From DATFJZ01 sp046482845 (GTDB lineage: Bacteria; Desulfobacterota; Desulfobacteria; Desulfobacterales; Desulfobacteraceae): a stretch of 12,799 nt of DNA. The notes below the pieces were generated by a model. The model was not told the origin of the DNA. It saw only the letters and a list, made by a program, of their open reading frames with translations, and ran no database searches. Numbering within the stretch: the first letter of the stretch is position 1; every line of letters begins with the position of its first letter. This document shows, piece after piece, positions 1 through 6,832 of the stretch. Where the stretch lies: the NCBI GenBank assembly GCA_046482845.1, contig JAWOEJ010000095.1, positions 1 to 12,799 of the forward strand. The letters run 5' to 3'. The position numbers were made by a program, and so were the translations under genes.

Positions 1-54
1 CAACAGTGGAACAAATTCAGTTCATATCGAAGGAACTTCCGATCTGGTATTATA

Positions 55-230
55 GAACCAAAGGAGATCAGACTTTTTGCCCTGCCAGGCGGTAAAAAAA
101 TCAAACTGTTTGAGGACCAGTGGCCGCAGGTTGCCGATTTTTAGCCTGGCAGGGCAAAAAGTCCTCCGTCGGTCGCTGTTCTGACAGGCAACCGCTGGGG
201 GCGGTGCATTTCAAAAAACTTGATGATCTA
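55..230 (+). repeat. Hairpin-forming dispersed repeat, left copy
   Basis: This segment is closely similar to the reverse complement of 12571-12743, so the window is bracketed by two inverted copies. It contains a perfect 20-bp inverted repeat, 71-90 against 144-163, with a 53-nt spacer. Downstream, at about 181-202, is a GC-rich stretch that the right copy carries on both sides of its hairpin; here only one side is present, so this copy looks degraded or truncated. It lies just beyond the stop of the leftward feo-block genes, so transcripts from that block would run into the stem. No transposase or reading frame is shared by both copies. It is best described as a non-autonomous palindromic repeat of REP or MITE type. 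Confidence 0.8.
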
Positions 231-253
231 GTTTCATGATTTGTTGTAAACGG

Positions 254-571
254 TTACTCCACAATATCCTTTCCATTCACCTTGATTTGATGCCCTTCTC
301 CGGCGTCAAATACCACTGTGTAATCTCCATCGGGTTTTTTAAATGAAAACTCGCTGAATTCATTCATCTGCCCCTTTTTAAGGGTTTTCCCCTCATTATC
401 CGTTACATACATGATAACGCCCTGGGCGGAAGAGCCGTCGGAAAACCCGCCTTCACATGTAATGGTGCCGTCGCCTTCGTCCCAGCAGGAACACAGAGGC
501 GTGTGAGCAAAGGCCTGAGCGGTAAAAATAAGTGCTGCCAGTGTTAATCCAGTAAAAACGTTTTTAAACAT
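254..571 (-). CDS. Small exported His/Cys protein downstream of feoB
   Basis: A protein of 105 residues. Residues 1-22 form a signal peptide ending in a typical AFA site, so the mature protein would begin with His (HTPLCSC). Three Cys (27, 29 and 39) lie near the mature N-terminus, and the rest looks like a small beta-sandwich ending in a DAGEGH motif. That motif recalls periplasmic domains of nickel/cobalt transport accessory proteins (CbiL/NikL or DUF4198 type); this is from memory and not tested. The ATG at 571 is chosen because GGAGGT (576-581) lies 4 nt upstream; a TTG at 574 would be only 1 nt from it. It starts 17 nt after feoB ends, so it is probably co-transcribed with feoAB. A role in periplasmic metal binding or delivery to FeoB is inferred. 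Confidence 0.8.
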   Translation of the reverse strand: MFKNVFTGLTLAALIFTAQAFAHTPLCSCWDEGDGTITCEGGFSDGSSAQGVIMYVTDNEGKTLKKGQMNEFSEFSFKKPDGDYTVVFDAGEGHQIKVNGKDIVE

Positions 572-588
572 CAATACCTCCAGATAAT

Positions 589-3057
589 TTAAACCATTAT
601 ATTTTTAGCAGGACGGATCAGTCCCACCGCTACTGCAAATACCAGGGCCCCTGCCCAGAATGTATACATTGCCTGCAGCCCGGTTAATCCGAGAAGGCTT
701 CCTCCGGTAAACACCATAGAGGCAACAAACATGGCAAGCAGGGTCTGGAATCCAAAACTTAAAAGCATCATTTTATACGATCCGGACTGGATCTTTATGG
801 TTATCATGGTTGCCACACAGGGCGGGAAAAGCGCCATAAAAAGGAGAAGGGCAAGTCCGTGCAGCGGGGTAAACCCTTTTTCACCGCTTTCCATTCTTTT
901 TTCAAGGCTCTGCCCCTGTTCACCCTCATTGTTCTGGTAAAGCACGCCCAGGGTTGCCACGGTACTCTCCTTGGCTGCAAAGGAACTTAAAAGCGCTATA
1001 TTTACCCGCCAGTTGAATCCTGCAAACTGGGACACCGGCTCCATGGCCCGCCCCATTTTCCCAAGGAAACTGTTGGCGATTTTCTCCTTTTTAATATCGT
1101 TGATCAGGCTTTTTCTGCTGTGGGAAAGACGTCTCAAAGCCCTTTTCGCAATTTTAGCATCCCTGCCCCCCTTTCCAGTGGCAATTGAGTAAAAGACAGA
1201 ATTCCTTTCCTTAAACCGGTCATTTACTTTTTTTATGGATGCGCTGTCTGCCGTCATTCTGGCCCGTTTATACTGGTCTGCAAAAAGGATTAAATCCATG
1301 ATTTCAACCCTTGTGACTGCTTGTTTGAACCGGGTTTCCCCCATTTTCTTCTCAAAATCAGACATTGCCTTTTCTGCCTGCTGCCCGTAATGCTGCTGTC
1401 TTGAATCTTCAAGTCCTGGAAACTGAAGCAGCACAAAAATAATAACAGCCACAGCAGCCACAATGGTGACTATTTTTTTCAGAAACGCCCAGATCCGCTC
1501 ACAGGCCCTGCCAATGACACCTCTAACAGTAGGAAGGTGATAGGTGGGAAGCTCCATGATAAAGGGTTCGCTGGGTAAATCCCGAAGCAGGGTCAGGGTA
1601 AGGACTTTTGCCACGGGCAGGGCCAGAATAAGGGTAATTGTGGCAATAAACATCATCATTATGGATTTGTTTTCCGGAAAATAGATATTGATCACCAGTA
1701 TATACAAAGGAATTTTGGCCAGACAGTTAAGCATGGGAATGATAAACATGGTCGCTGTCCTGGCCCTTTCATCGGGAATCCCTTTGGTGGACATAATGGC
1801 CGGCACAGCGCATCCGCCCACATAAACCCCGCCAAGAACCATGGGAAGGGTGGACTGCCCGTGAAGCCCGAATCTGGAAAGCAGCCTGTCCAGGATAAAG
1901 GCCATTCTCGGCATGTAGCCGCTGTCCTCCAGGATGGCAATGAGACTGAACAATATAAAAAAAATAGGGACATAGTTTAAAAGGGCATTTACACTGTCCA
2001 CAAACCACAGGGAAAGGGAGCGGATCAACGGTTCACTGATAAACATGGGATCAGGCATGACTGCCTCGGTTAAAGCCCTTAGTTTTGCAAGTATCGGCCA
2101 GGTATAATTGGTGACTTTGTACCCCTGAACGATGGACAGATTGTAAAGGGCATACACCACAGCGGCCAGTATCAACGGACCTGAAAACTTATGACAGACA
2201 AAGGCATCGATCCGGTCTGATATGCTCATGCCTTTTATCTGTCTTTTTTTGACTGAAATGGCGCATATTTCACCGGCCTGCCTGTACCTGCAGTAGGCAA
2301 TGTGTTTTTCAGGTGAAATATCCTGTTTTATCTTGAAATCCTCTATCTTTTCTCCTAGAGATTTAAAAAGAAGATCAGAATCAGGAATTACAGCATTGAC
2401 AAGCTTTTTTACCTCCTGATCATCTTCCATCAGCTTTATGCCAAGCCACCTTAAGGGATAGGAGATATCCCCTGCCATCATGGAAATTTCCTCCATGATA
2501 CCTTGGATATAGGGTTCCATCACTGTATAATCAATTTTAAAACCGCTTTTTTCCACCCTGCCAGTGGACATCTCTATCTGCTCAAGAAGGGCTTTTTTTC
2601 CATGCCCCTGTTTTATGGATGTGGGAATTACAGGCACGCCAAGGCTGTCTGACAATTTTTCTAAATCAATTGAAATCCCTTTTTTTGACGCCACATCCAT
2701 CATATTGGCATTAAAGACAACAGGCCTTTCCATCTCAAGGAGCTGAAAAGTAAGGTACAGGCTTCTTTTTATATTTGACGCATCTGCCACATTTACAATC
2801 AGTTCTGGTTTGTCATGGAGGATAAAATTCCTTGACACCCTTTCCTCGGGGGAAAAAGAGGTCATTGAATATGTTCCAGGCAGATCCACGATTTCAATCC
2901 TGCTGCCGTTGATAGAGCAGAAGCCAGACAGCTTTTCCACGGTCACCCCGGGATAATTGGCAACATGCTGCCTGGCTCCGGTAATGGCATTGTAAATGGT
3001 TGATTTACCGCAATTGGGCTGACCTGCCAGAGCCACAACTTTGGCAGGGCTTTTCAT
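589..3057 (-). CDS. feoB: Ferrous iron transport protein B (GTPase-permease)
   Basis: FeoB is the inner-membrane Fe2+ transporter with an N-terminal G domain. With the ATG at 3057 it has 822 residues. The P-loop GQPNCGKS is at 12-19, followed by the G2-type YPGVTVEK, the G3 DLPG and the G4-like NMMD. The membrane part has two Gate regions: GCAVPAIMSTKG with the later PMLNCLAKIP, and FPPCVATM near the C-terminus. The usual Gate motif GCNVPA has Ala for Asn here. A charged helical insert of about 115 residues (coded near 1066-1413) separates a TM helix from the GFNWRV segment and explains the large size. Three starts are possible: 3090 (833 aa, overlaps feoA), 3075 (good GAGG spacing) and 3057 (immediately after the feoA stop). 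I prefer 3057 because family members usually start close to the P-loop. Confidence 0.95.
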   Translation of the reverse strand: MKSPAKVVALAGQPNCGKSTIYNAITGARQHVANYPGVTVEKLSGFCSINGSRIEIVDLPGTYSMTSFSPEERVSRNFILHDKPELIVNVADASNIKRSLYLTFQLLEMERPVVFNANMMDVASKKGISIDLEKLSDSLGVPVIPTSIKQGHGKKALLEQIEMSTGRVEKSGFKIDYTVMEPYIQGIMEEISMMAGDISYPLRWLGIKLMEDDQEVKKLVNAVIPDSDLLFKSLGEKIEDFKIKQDISPEKHIAYCRYRQAGEICAISVKKRQIKGMSISDRIDAFVCHKFSGPLILAAVVYALYNLSIVQGYKVTNYTWPILAKLRALTEAVMPDPMFISEPLIRSLSLWFVDSVNALLNYVPIFFILFSLIAILEDSGYMPRMAFILDRLLSRFGLHGQSTLPMVLGGVYVGGCAVPAIMSTKGIPDERARTATMFIIPMLNCLAKIPLYILVINIYFPENKSIMMMFIATITLILALPVAKVLTLTLLRDLPSEPFIMELPTYHLPTVRGVIGRACERIWAFLKKIVTIVAAVAVIIFVLLQFPGLEDSRQQHYGQQAEKAMSDFEKKMGETRFKQAVTRVEIMDLILFADQYKRARMTADSASIKKVNDRFKERNSVFYSIATGKGGRDAKIAKRALRRLSHSRKSLINDIKKEKIANSFLGKMGRAMEPVSQFAGFNWRVNIALLSSFAAKESTVATLGVLYQNNEGEQGQSLEKRMESGEKGFTPLHGLALLLFMALFPPCVATMITIKIQSGSYKMMLLSFGFQTLLAMFVASMVFTGGSLLGLTGLQAMYTFWAGALVFAVAVGLIRPAKNIMV

Positions 3058-3058
3058 T

Positions 3059-3280
3059 TCAGCAGATCTCAACATGATCTGCCTCTTCATGCCTCAGGCT
3101 TAAATTATAGCCGTCAATCTCAATCTGCATGGGATCCTCAAGGGGGGCATTGCGGACAATTTTAACTTCCAGACTGGGATACAGTCCCAGGTCCATGAGA
3201 CGCTGACCCAGCTTTCCCTCTGCCGTCATCTTTTTAATGAGCACCTTTCTGCCGGGTTTTATTTTGCTTAATAAAGTCAA
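3059..3280 (-). CDS. feoA: Ferrous iron transport protein A, SH3-like
   Basis: A 73-residue FeoA-domain protein, the usual size for a stand-alone FeoA. It is a small cytoplasmic SH3-like beta-barrel that supports FeoB activity. Family features include GQRLMDLGLYPS, followed by EVKIVRNAPLEDPMQIEIDGYNLSLR. The start is TTG: GGAGG at 3287-3291 is 6 nt upstream and no in-frame ATG occurs before residue 18. An ATG within the Shine-Dalgarno region is out of frame. It is the first gene of the feoA-feoB-small-protein operon, and its stop abuts the feoB start at 3057. The 5' leader of about 70 nt follows a strong sigma70-like promoter, with AT-rich dyads nearby where a metalloregulator could bind. Confidence 0.92.
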   Translation of the reverse strand: MTLLSKIKPGRKVLIKKMTAEGKLGQRLMDLGLYPSLEVKIVRNAPLEDPMQIEIDGYNLSLRHEEADHVEIC

Positions 3281-3359
3281 TTATAGCCTCCATGCTTTAT
3301 CAGTTAAACCAAAATAGTTTTATATACCTAAAAAAAATACAAAGTTAAAAACAAATTGC

Positions 3360-3388
3360 CTTATATAAGAAAAAAAACCCTGTGTCAA
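3360..3388 (-). promoter_or_regulatory. feoA promoter (sigma70-like)
   Basis: On the minus strand, TTGACA (3383-3388) and TATAAG (3360-3365) are separated by exactly 17 bp. The -10 lies inside a perfect 10-bp palindrome, CTTATATAAG (3360-3369), a possible operator. Transcription should begin near 3353, about 73 nt before the feoA TTG. The leader contains ACCAAAATAGTTTTATATA (3308-3326, plus strand), which resembles a sequence at the porin promoter. Confidence 0.65.
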
Positions 3389-3448
3389 TAAATTTTTTTT
3401 GGTATGCTTAACTTTTTTTATAAAGCAATATAGTTCTGCAGATTAAGG

Positions 3449-3621
3449 ATAATTAGTGTTTGAACGAAAACGCACCCATCTGCTGCGTTGCTGCAAAAGT
3501 TTGCCAAATTATATAATCGGGCCTCATGTACCTGAGTACACTCCGGTTTCAAACTTTTTTGCGCCTTGCAGCTGGGCACGTTTTCGCCCAAACACGGGGT
3601 TTTCGTTCAGACACTAATTAT
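3449..3621. repeat. 173-bp quasi-palindromic intergenic element
   Basis: The outer arms, 3449-3471 and 3599-3621, are 23-bp inverted repeats with one mismatch. The centre is a small hairpin, TGTAC-CTGA-GTACA (3527-3540), almost exactly midway. Between them, segments around CAAAAGTTTG and CAAACTTTTTTG and around CTGCTGCGTTGC and GCGCCTTGCAGC also pair imperfectly. The whole element could fold into one long arm. It resembles dispersed palindromic repeats known from several proteobacterial genomes. A 60-codon frame across its 3' half has no ribosome-binding site or recognisable protein and is not annotated. Confidence 0.75.
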
Positions 3622-3694
3622 ACCCCGGAAAAAGGGAGATTATTTGCTGTATGTAAGGGATGTTTTTATATGAAAGCCATCAGCCGCCAGTACT

Positions 3695-3743
3695 CAGCTA
3701 AAAACTAACAGCTAAAAGCTAACAGCTAACAGCTAACAGCTTT
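3695..3743 (+). repeat. Tandem heptamer array, consensus CAGCTAA x7
   Basis: Seven 7-bp units in strict register. Four are exactly CAGCTAA, two differ at one or two positions (AAACTAA and AAGCTAA), and the last is CAGCTTT. The preceding 30 bases (3670-3699) match 12503-12532 at 24 of 30 positions, so a related sequence lies near the other end of the window. Between 3744 and 3890 I see nothing recognisable. Confidence 0.85.
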
Positions 3744-3890
3744 ATTGCGCCTGTCAAGGCATGGCCGTTATATGAAAAACAGGTGGGTACCAGCCGGTTA
3801 TAGCAGGGGGGGTTATGCTGGGAAAAAGGCTCAGGGAGTTCAGAGCCCCGGGGATTTGAGAGAATAGGAGGCAGGCAGCGGGAAAAGAAT

Positions 3891-3937
3891 AAAAAAAATG
3901 AAACACCCCTGAATAAAACCGGTTCACAGGTGTTTCA
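3891..3937 (-). terminator. Intrinsic terminator of the DtxR-family gene
   Basis: Ten bases after the regulator's stop, the minus strand forms TGAAACACC (3929-3937) paired with GGTGTTTCA (3899-3907). The stem extends inward to about 15 positions with one G-U pair and one mismatch. Eight T residues follow (3891-3898). This is a classic Rho-independent terminator, and it isolates the regulator from the non-coding region and feo operon downstream. Confidence 0.88.
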
Positions 3938-3946
3938 TATCAAGAA

Positions 3947-4708
3947 TCAGTAGAACGAAACCTTTAATTTTTCTGCATCGGTTTTTCTTATGGTGATATG
4001 ATATCCCCGGACACCAATATCAATATCTCCTGTTTCAGGGCTGATATTTTCCACCTCAATCAGACTTCCCGGGGTTATGCCGAGTTCTGACAATTTCAAT
4101 TCTATGCCGTTATCACTTTCAAAACTGACAAGTCTCGCCTTTGCCCCTTTTTCCGCCCCGGCAAGGGGAAAGCTTTCGCTTAAAACATTGGCGCATTCCC
4201 TGGCATAGTTCTGAATATTACCAATACATTTTTCTGCGCCTTTATGACAGTGCTCCATTGAAAAATTATTGTCGCAGAACCGTTTAAATCCCTGGGTCCA
4301 CTCGGCTCCGCTTCTGGGGCAGATCCGGGCAAATTCCACAAACCGGATAATTCTTTCAAGCACCTCGGGCGTAACCGCATGCTCCATTCTGCAGGCTGCA
4401 TCATCTGCCTTTTCCTCATCCTCGATGCAGAGAATTTCAATAATAAATTTTTTCAGGATTTCGTGGCGCCGGATGACATCCAGGGCCATTTTCTCCCCTT
4501 CTTCAGTCAGGGTTATCACATCATAGGGGGCATAGTTCAGATAGCCTTTTTTTGCAAGAGATTTTAAAGCGCCGGTTACAGAAGAATTATTCACCTCAAG
4601 ACGTTTTGCGATTTCCTTTACCCTTGCGGCCTGTTTATCTTCAATAATATGATAAATTGTTTCAAGATAGTCTTCAAGGCTTGCTGTTAATAATTTATTT
4701 TTTTTCAT
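3947..4708 (-). CDS. DtxR/MntR-family metal-dependent regulator with Cys-rich linker and FeoA domain
   Basis: A 253-residue regulator. An N-terminal winged helix (about 10-70) is followed by the dimerisation/metal domain (about 72-125). Residues expected to bind metal in this family are visible: D13 and E16 in LEDYLETIYH, H82 in RRHE, and C106, E109 and H110 in CRMEH. The C-terminal 179-253 is an SH3/FeoA-like domain. Between them, 130-172, is a Cys/His-rich stretch (C130, C145, H153, C154, H155, C161, C172) not found in DtxR or MntR prototypes; it may bind a metal or cluster. The ATG at 4708 has AGGAGA upstream. Family members repress iron or manganese uptake genes when loaded with Fe2+ or Mn2+. 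The neighbours (feoAB, LbtU-type porin) point to iron; the specificity is inferred. Confidence 0.88.
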   Translation of the reverse strand: MKKNKLLTASLEDYLETIYHIIEDKQAARVKEIAKRLEVNNSSVTGALKSLAKKGYLNYAPYDVITLTEEGEKMALDVIRRHEILKKFIIEILCIEDEEKADDAACRMEHAVTPEVLERIIRFVEFARICPRSGAEWTQGFKRFCDNNFSMEHCHKGAEKCIGNIQNYARECANVLSESFPLAGAEKGAKARLVSFESDNGIELKLSELGITPGSLIEVENISPETGDIDIGVRGYHITIRKTDAEKLKVSFY

Positions 4709-4767
4709 ACGCTTTCTCCTGTCTGTAAAAATTCTTCCTGGATGTACTTTTAATGTATTATAAGATA

Positions 4768-4794
4768 AGTATATAGAAATCCGAAATTTGTCAA
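4768..4794 (-). promoter_or_regulatory. Candidate promoter of the DtxR-family gene
   Basis: On the minus strand TTGACA (4789-4794) is followed 15 bp later by TATACT (4768-4773); a 17-bp spacing would give TACTTA. The promoter is bracketed by two direct copies of TATTATAAG (plus strand, 4756-4764 and 4807-4815), possible operator sites in very AT-rich DNA. The leader to the ATG would be about 50-60 nt. Confidence 0.45.
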
Positions 4795-4954
4795 GAAATC
4801 AAAATATATTATAAGCAACAAAAGAAATTGGTATTCCAAGAGGTCTTTTTGTTTAAACAAATAGAAACAGGAATGGCAAAGGCAATGGACCGGATGTCTG
4901 CCAGAAAAAAAACGCAGTGAAAAAATAAAAACAAGGGGGTGGGAGGGGCTAATA

Positions 4955-5055
4955 TCAGGCCGTCAAATCATCGCATACAGGATGCAGACAAGGATGGTCT
5001 GCTCAATGGACAGAAAATGACGGCCTGACACCTTGCCTCAGGAGCAAAAGGCAAG
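4955..5055. repeat. Nested inverted repeats between porin and regulator genes
   Basis: A perfect 11-bp inverted repeat, TCAGGCCGTCA (4955-4965) and TGACGGCCTGA (5018-5028), encloses a second perfect hairpin, GCAGAC (4984-4989) with GTCTGC (4997-5002). A third short stem, CTTGCC (5032-5037) with GGCAAG (5050-5055), follows. None ends in a T-run on the porin strand, so it is not a textbook terminator, although it lies 40-140 bases past the porin stop. It could be a 3'-end stabilising structure, a factor-dependent terminator region or a small RNA. Nothing else is recognisable in 4709-5094 apart from the promoter. Confidence 0.6.
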
Positions 5056-5094
5056 TAAACGGCATTTATACTTCTGTAAAATAAGATGAACTGC

Positions 5095-6231
5095 CTAAAA
5101 TTCCATGGCAATCTGAGTTGTCAGTGTATGGGCTTCTTCACCACTGCCGCCGTCAGATTCGTCATAATCCTCATCATAGGCATATTCAAGGGAAACAAAA
5201 ATCAGGTTGTCAAAAAATCCCATGCCTGCCGCGGCCATGTACCGGGTTTCCGGCAGTTCCAGTGCAAGGGCTTCATCCATGCCCTGACAGGCCACAGCCA
5301 GGGTGGTATCATGGCCTGCCACATCAAAATTATACCCCAGTTCCAGATTCCAGGCCTCGGGCTCTGCTCCGCTCTGTTTGAAAGCCATTTCACCGGGTTC
5401 AAATTCATCCAGTGCAGTGACATATTCTCCAATCAGGGTAAATCCTTTAAATCCCAGAACACCGCTAAGACTTATGCCATCCACATAATCCTCTATATCC
5501 TCGGGAAGAGCGTCTGAAACCCCGTCAGTATCGCCCAGACTGCTGATATAGGATGCAGAAAAATCCAGGCCCAGGTCCCCGGTTTCAAATGAATACCCGA
5601 TACTGGCACCGAAATTTTCCAGATGATCATCCCCGCTCTTTTCATCAATATCACCGTTAAACAGATATATTCCGCCGTAAACACCTGAATATTCAAATCC
5701 AAAAAGGACTGAAGTCTCCTGGGTTTCTCCAATTTCAAGGGTTAAAGGATCTGACACCATACTGGTTTCAAACACCCCGAAAGGAACATACTGACGGCCC
5801 AGGGTCATAAACGCCGGAAACTTTTCTGTATTGCCAATGGTAATAAACGCCTCATCCACGCTGATATCCTCGCCTTCACCTTCTTCCCAGAGAAACAGAA
5901 CATGGGAAGACACAAAGTCGTGGATCCGGGCGTCTATGCCGAGTTCTGCTGTGGCCAGTTCAAAATCGCTTTCATCTTCGTCTTCATAATCACTGGTATA
6001 AAATCCTTCCACCTCCACCAGACCGGAAATACTGACTCTGTCCATAATATTTGAAATCCATTTTCTGTCTTCCTTTTTCTCCTGCGCCACACTGGACTTT
6101 AATCGGGTCAACTCGTTTTCCAGCCGGTCAATGCGCTGCGTCACCGGGTCTGAAGCCTGTGCGGTAAGCGCTGCGCTTAGGCAAACAATCAAAATAAAAA
6201 TAAAAGCCCCTGTTCTGTAAATCTGCTGCAT
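5095..6231 (-). CDS. LbtU-family outer-membrane porin
   Basis: A 378-residue outer-membrane protein. Residues 1-26 are a signal peptide ending in AQA. A short coiled-coil-like segment follows (about 30-55, QRIDRLENELTRLKSS), as in porins with a periplasmic trimerising stalk. The rest alternates aromatic/aliphatic beta-strands with acidic loops, and the chain ends in Phe (IAMEF), the outer-membrane sorting signature. Motifs such as VSISGLVEVEGFY, the DEAFITIG region and LGRQYVPFG resemble the LbtU family, whose Legionella founder transports the siderophore legiobactin. Acidic loops would suit cation passage. The ATG at 6231 has GGAGG upstream. It is monocistronic by appearance and lies between the regulator and the B12-controlled operon, so its substrate could be an iron chelate or another metal complex. 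Confidence 0.85.
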   Translation of the reverse strand: MQQIYRTGAFIFILIVCLSAALTAQASDPVTQRIDRLENELTRLKSSVAQEKKEDRKWISNIMDRVSISGLVEVEGFYTSDYEDEDESDFELATAELGIDARIHDFVSSHVLFLWEEGEGEDISVDEAFITIGNTEKFPAFMTLGRQYVPFGVFETSMVSDPLTLEIGETQETSVLFGFEYSGVYGGIYLFNGDIDEKSGDDHLENFGASIGYSFETGDLGLDFSASYISSLGDTDGVSDALPEDIEDYVDGISLSGVLGFKGFTLIGEYVTALDEFEPGEMAFKQSGAEPEAWNLELGYNFDVAGHDTTLAVACQGMDEALALELPETRYMAAAGMGFFDNLIFVSLEYAYDEDYDESDGGSGEEAHTLTTQIAMEF

Positions 6232-6370
6232 AAATTTCCTCCCTGAATAATTTTTAAATTTTAAAAAAATGACTGCCTTTTTCTGAAGCCTGACCGCTGA
6301 AGGGTATCAAGGTTACAGAAAATTATTTTGCTAATCTAATTAATTTTTTTAATGTTTATTTATTAGTCTT

Positions 6371-6386
6371 ACCAAAATTAGTTGGT
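6371..6386. promoter_or_regulatory. Candidate metalloregulator operator at the porin promoter
   Basis: ACCAAAATTAGTTGGT is a dyad with half-sites ACCAA and TTGGT around 6 bp. It lies immediately downstream of the porin -10 and covers the predicted start point, so binding there would block transcription. A similar sequence occurs in the feoA leader at 3308-3326. Binding by the window's DtxR-type regulator is inference. Confidence 0.4.
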
Positions 6387-6387
6387 A

Positions 6388-6416
6388 TATATAAATAGTA
6401 TTCTTCACCATGTCAA
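6388..6416 (-). promoter_or_regulatory. Porin gene promoter (sigma70-like)
   Basis: On the minus strand TTGACA (6411-6416) and TATATA (6388-6393) are separated by 17 bp. Transcription would start near 6381 and give a leader of about 150 nt. It points away from the riboswitch-controlled operon, so 6232-6832 is a divergent control region. Confidence 0.6.
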
Positions 6417-6507
6417 GCAAAAAATTTTAAAGACAGAAAAACCTTTGTGTTCCGCCATGGCAGCATCCTGTGAAAGCTTTTAAAAATTTGTTCTGATTAT
6501 TTTTTCC

Positions 6508-6536
6508 TTGACACTTTGGCCTGATTCTGATTGATT
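6508..6536 (+). promoter_or_regulatory. Candidate promoter of the riboswitch-led operon
   Basis: TTGACA (6508-6513) is followed after 17 bp by TTGATT (6531-6536), a weak -10. The predicted start near 6543 falls just before the 5' side of the cobalamin riboswitch, which supports the assignment despite the poor -10. Confidence 0.4.
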
Positions 6537-6549
6537 TCATAAAATTACA

Positions 6550-6710
6550 ACCAAGGTGCTTTTAAAGCTTAATAGGGAATCCTGTGAAAGTCAGGAATGG
6601 GCCCACCGCTGTAATCGCTGACAAAAGCCGCAGCAATGCCACTGTTTATGAACAAGACGGGAAGGCGCGGTGATTAGGATGACGCGAAAATCAGAAGACC
6701 TGCCTGGGAG
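6550..6710 (+). promoter_or_regulatory. Cobalamin riboswitch
   Basis: The landmarks of the B12-sensing aptamer occur in order: the 5' GGTGC segment (6554-6558), the AATAGGGAATCCTGTGAAAGTCAGGAAT core, GGGCCCACCGCTGTAATC, GCCACTG, GGGAAGGCG, GGATGACGCG, and the B12 box TCAGAAGACCTGCCT (6691-6705). It is followed after about 60 nt by an intrinsic terminator directly before the CobN-like gene. The expected behaviour is therefore premature termination when cobalamin is bound, and expression of the four-gene operon when cobalamin is scarce. The switched strand between aptamer and terminator was not resolved. Confidence 0.92.
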
Positions 6711-6769
6711 CAATAGAGATTTTTATCGGCAAATAAAAATTTCTCATACATCATCAGGACAAAAAGGGA

Positions 6770-6807
6770 AGCCCTGGATTGATACATTATCAGTCCAGGG
6801 CTTTTTT
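6770..6807 (+). terminator. Riboswitch expression-platform terminator
   Basis: GCCCTGGATTGATA (6771-6784) pairs with TATCAGTCCAGGGC (6788-6801) over 14 positions, one of them G-U, with a 3-nt loop. Six T residues follow (6802-6807). It lies 26 nt before the CobN-like start codon, so it would stop transcription before any gene of the operon when the upstream aptamer is occupied. Confidence 0.92.
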
Positions 6808-6832
6808 AATTAAACAGGGAAGATAAATTTTA

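Noticed and set aside
3526..3708. A 60-codon plus-strand frame in the feoA-regulator gap
   Set aside because: It is made of half the 173-bp palindrome and the heptamer array, has no ribosome-binding site and resembles no protein family.
3660..3745. A CRISPR array
   Set aside because: The repeat unit is 7 bp with no spacers, so it is a simple tandem repeat.
5086..5517. A 143-codon plus-strand frame inside the porin gene
   Set aside because: It lies antisense to a porin with clear signal peptide, beta-strands and terminal Phe; its composition fits a shadow frame.
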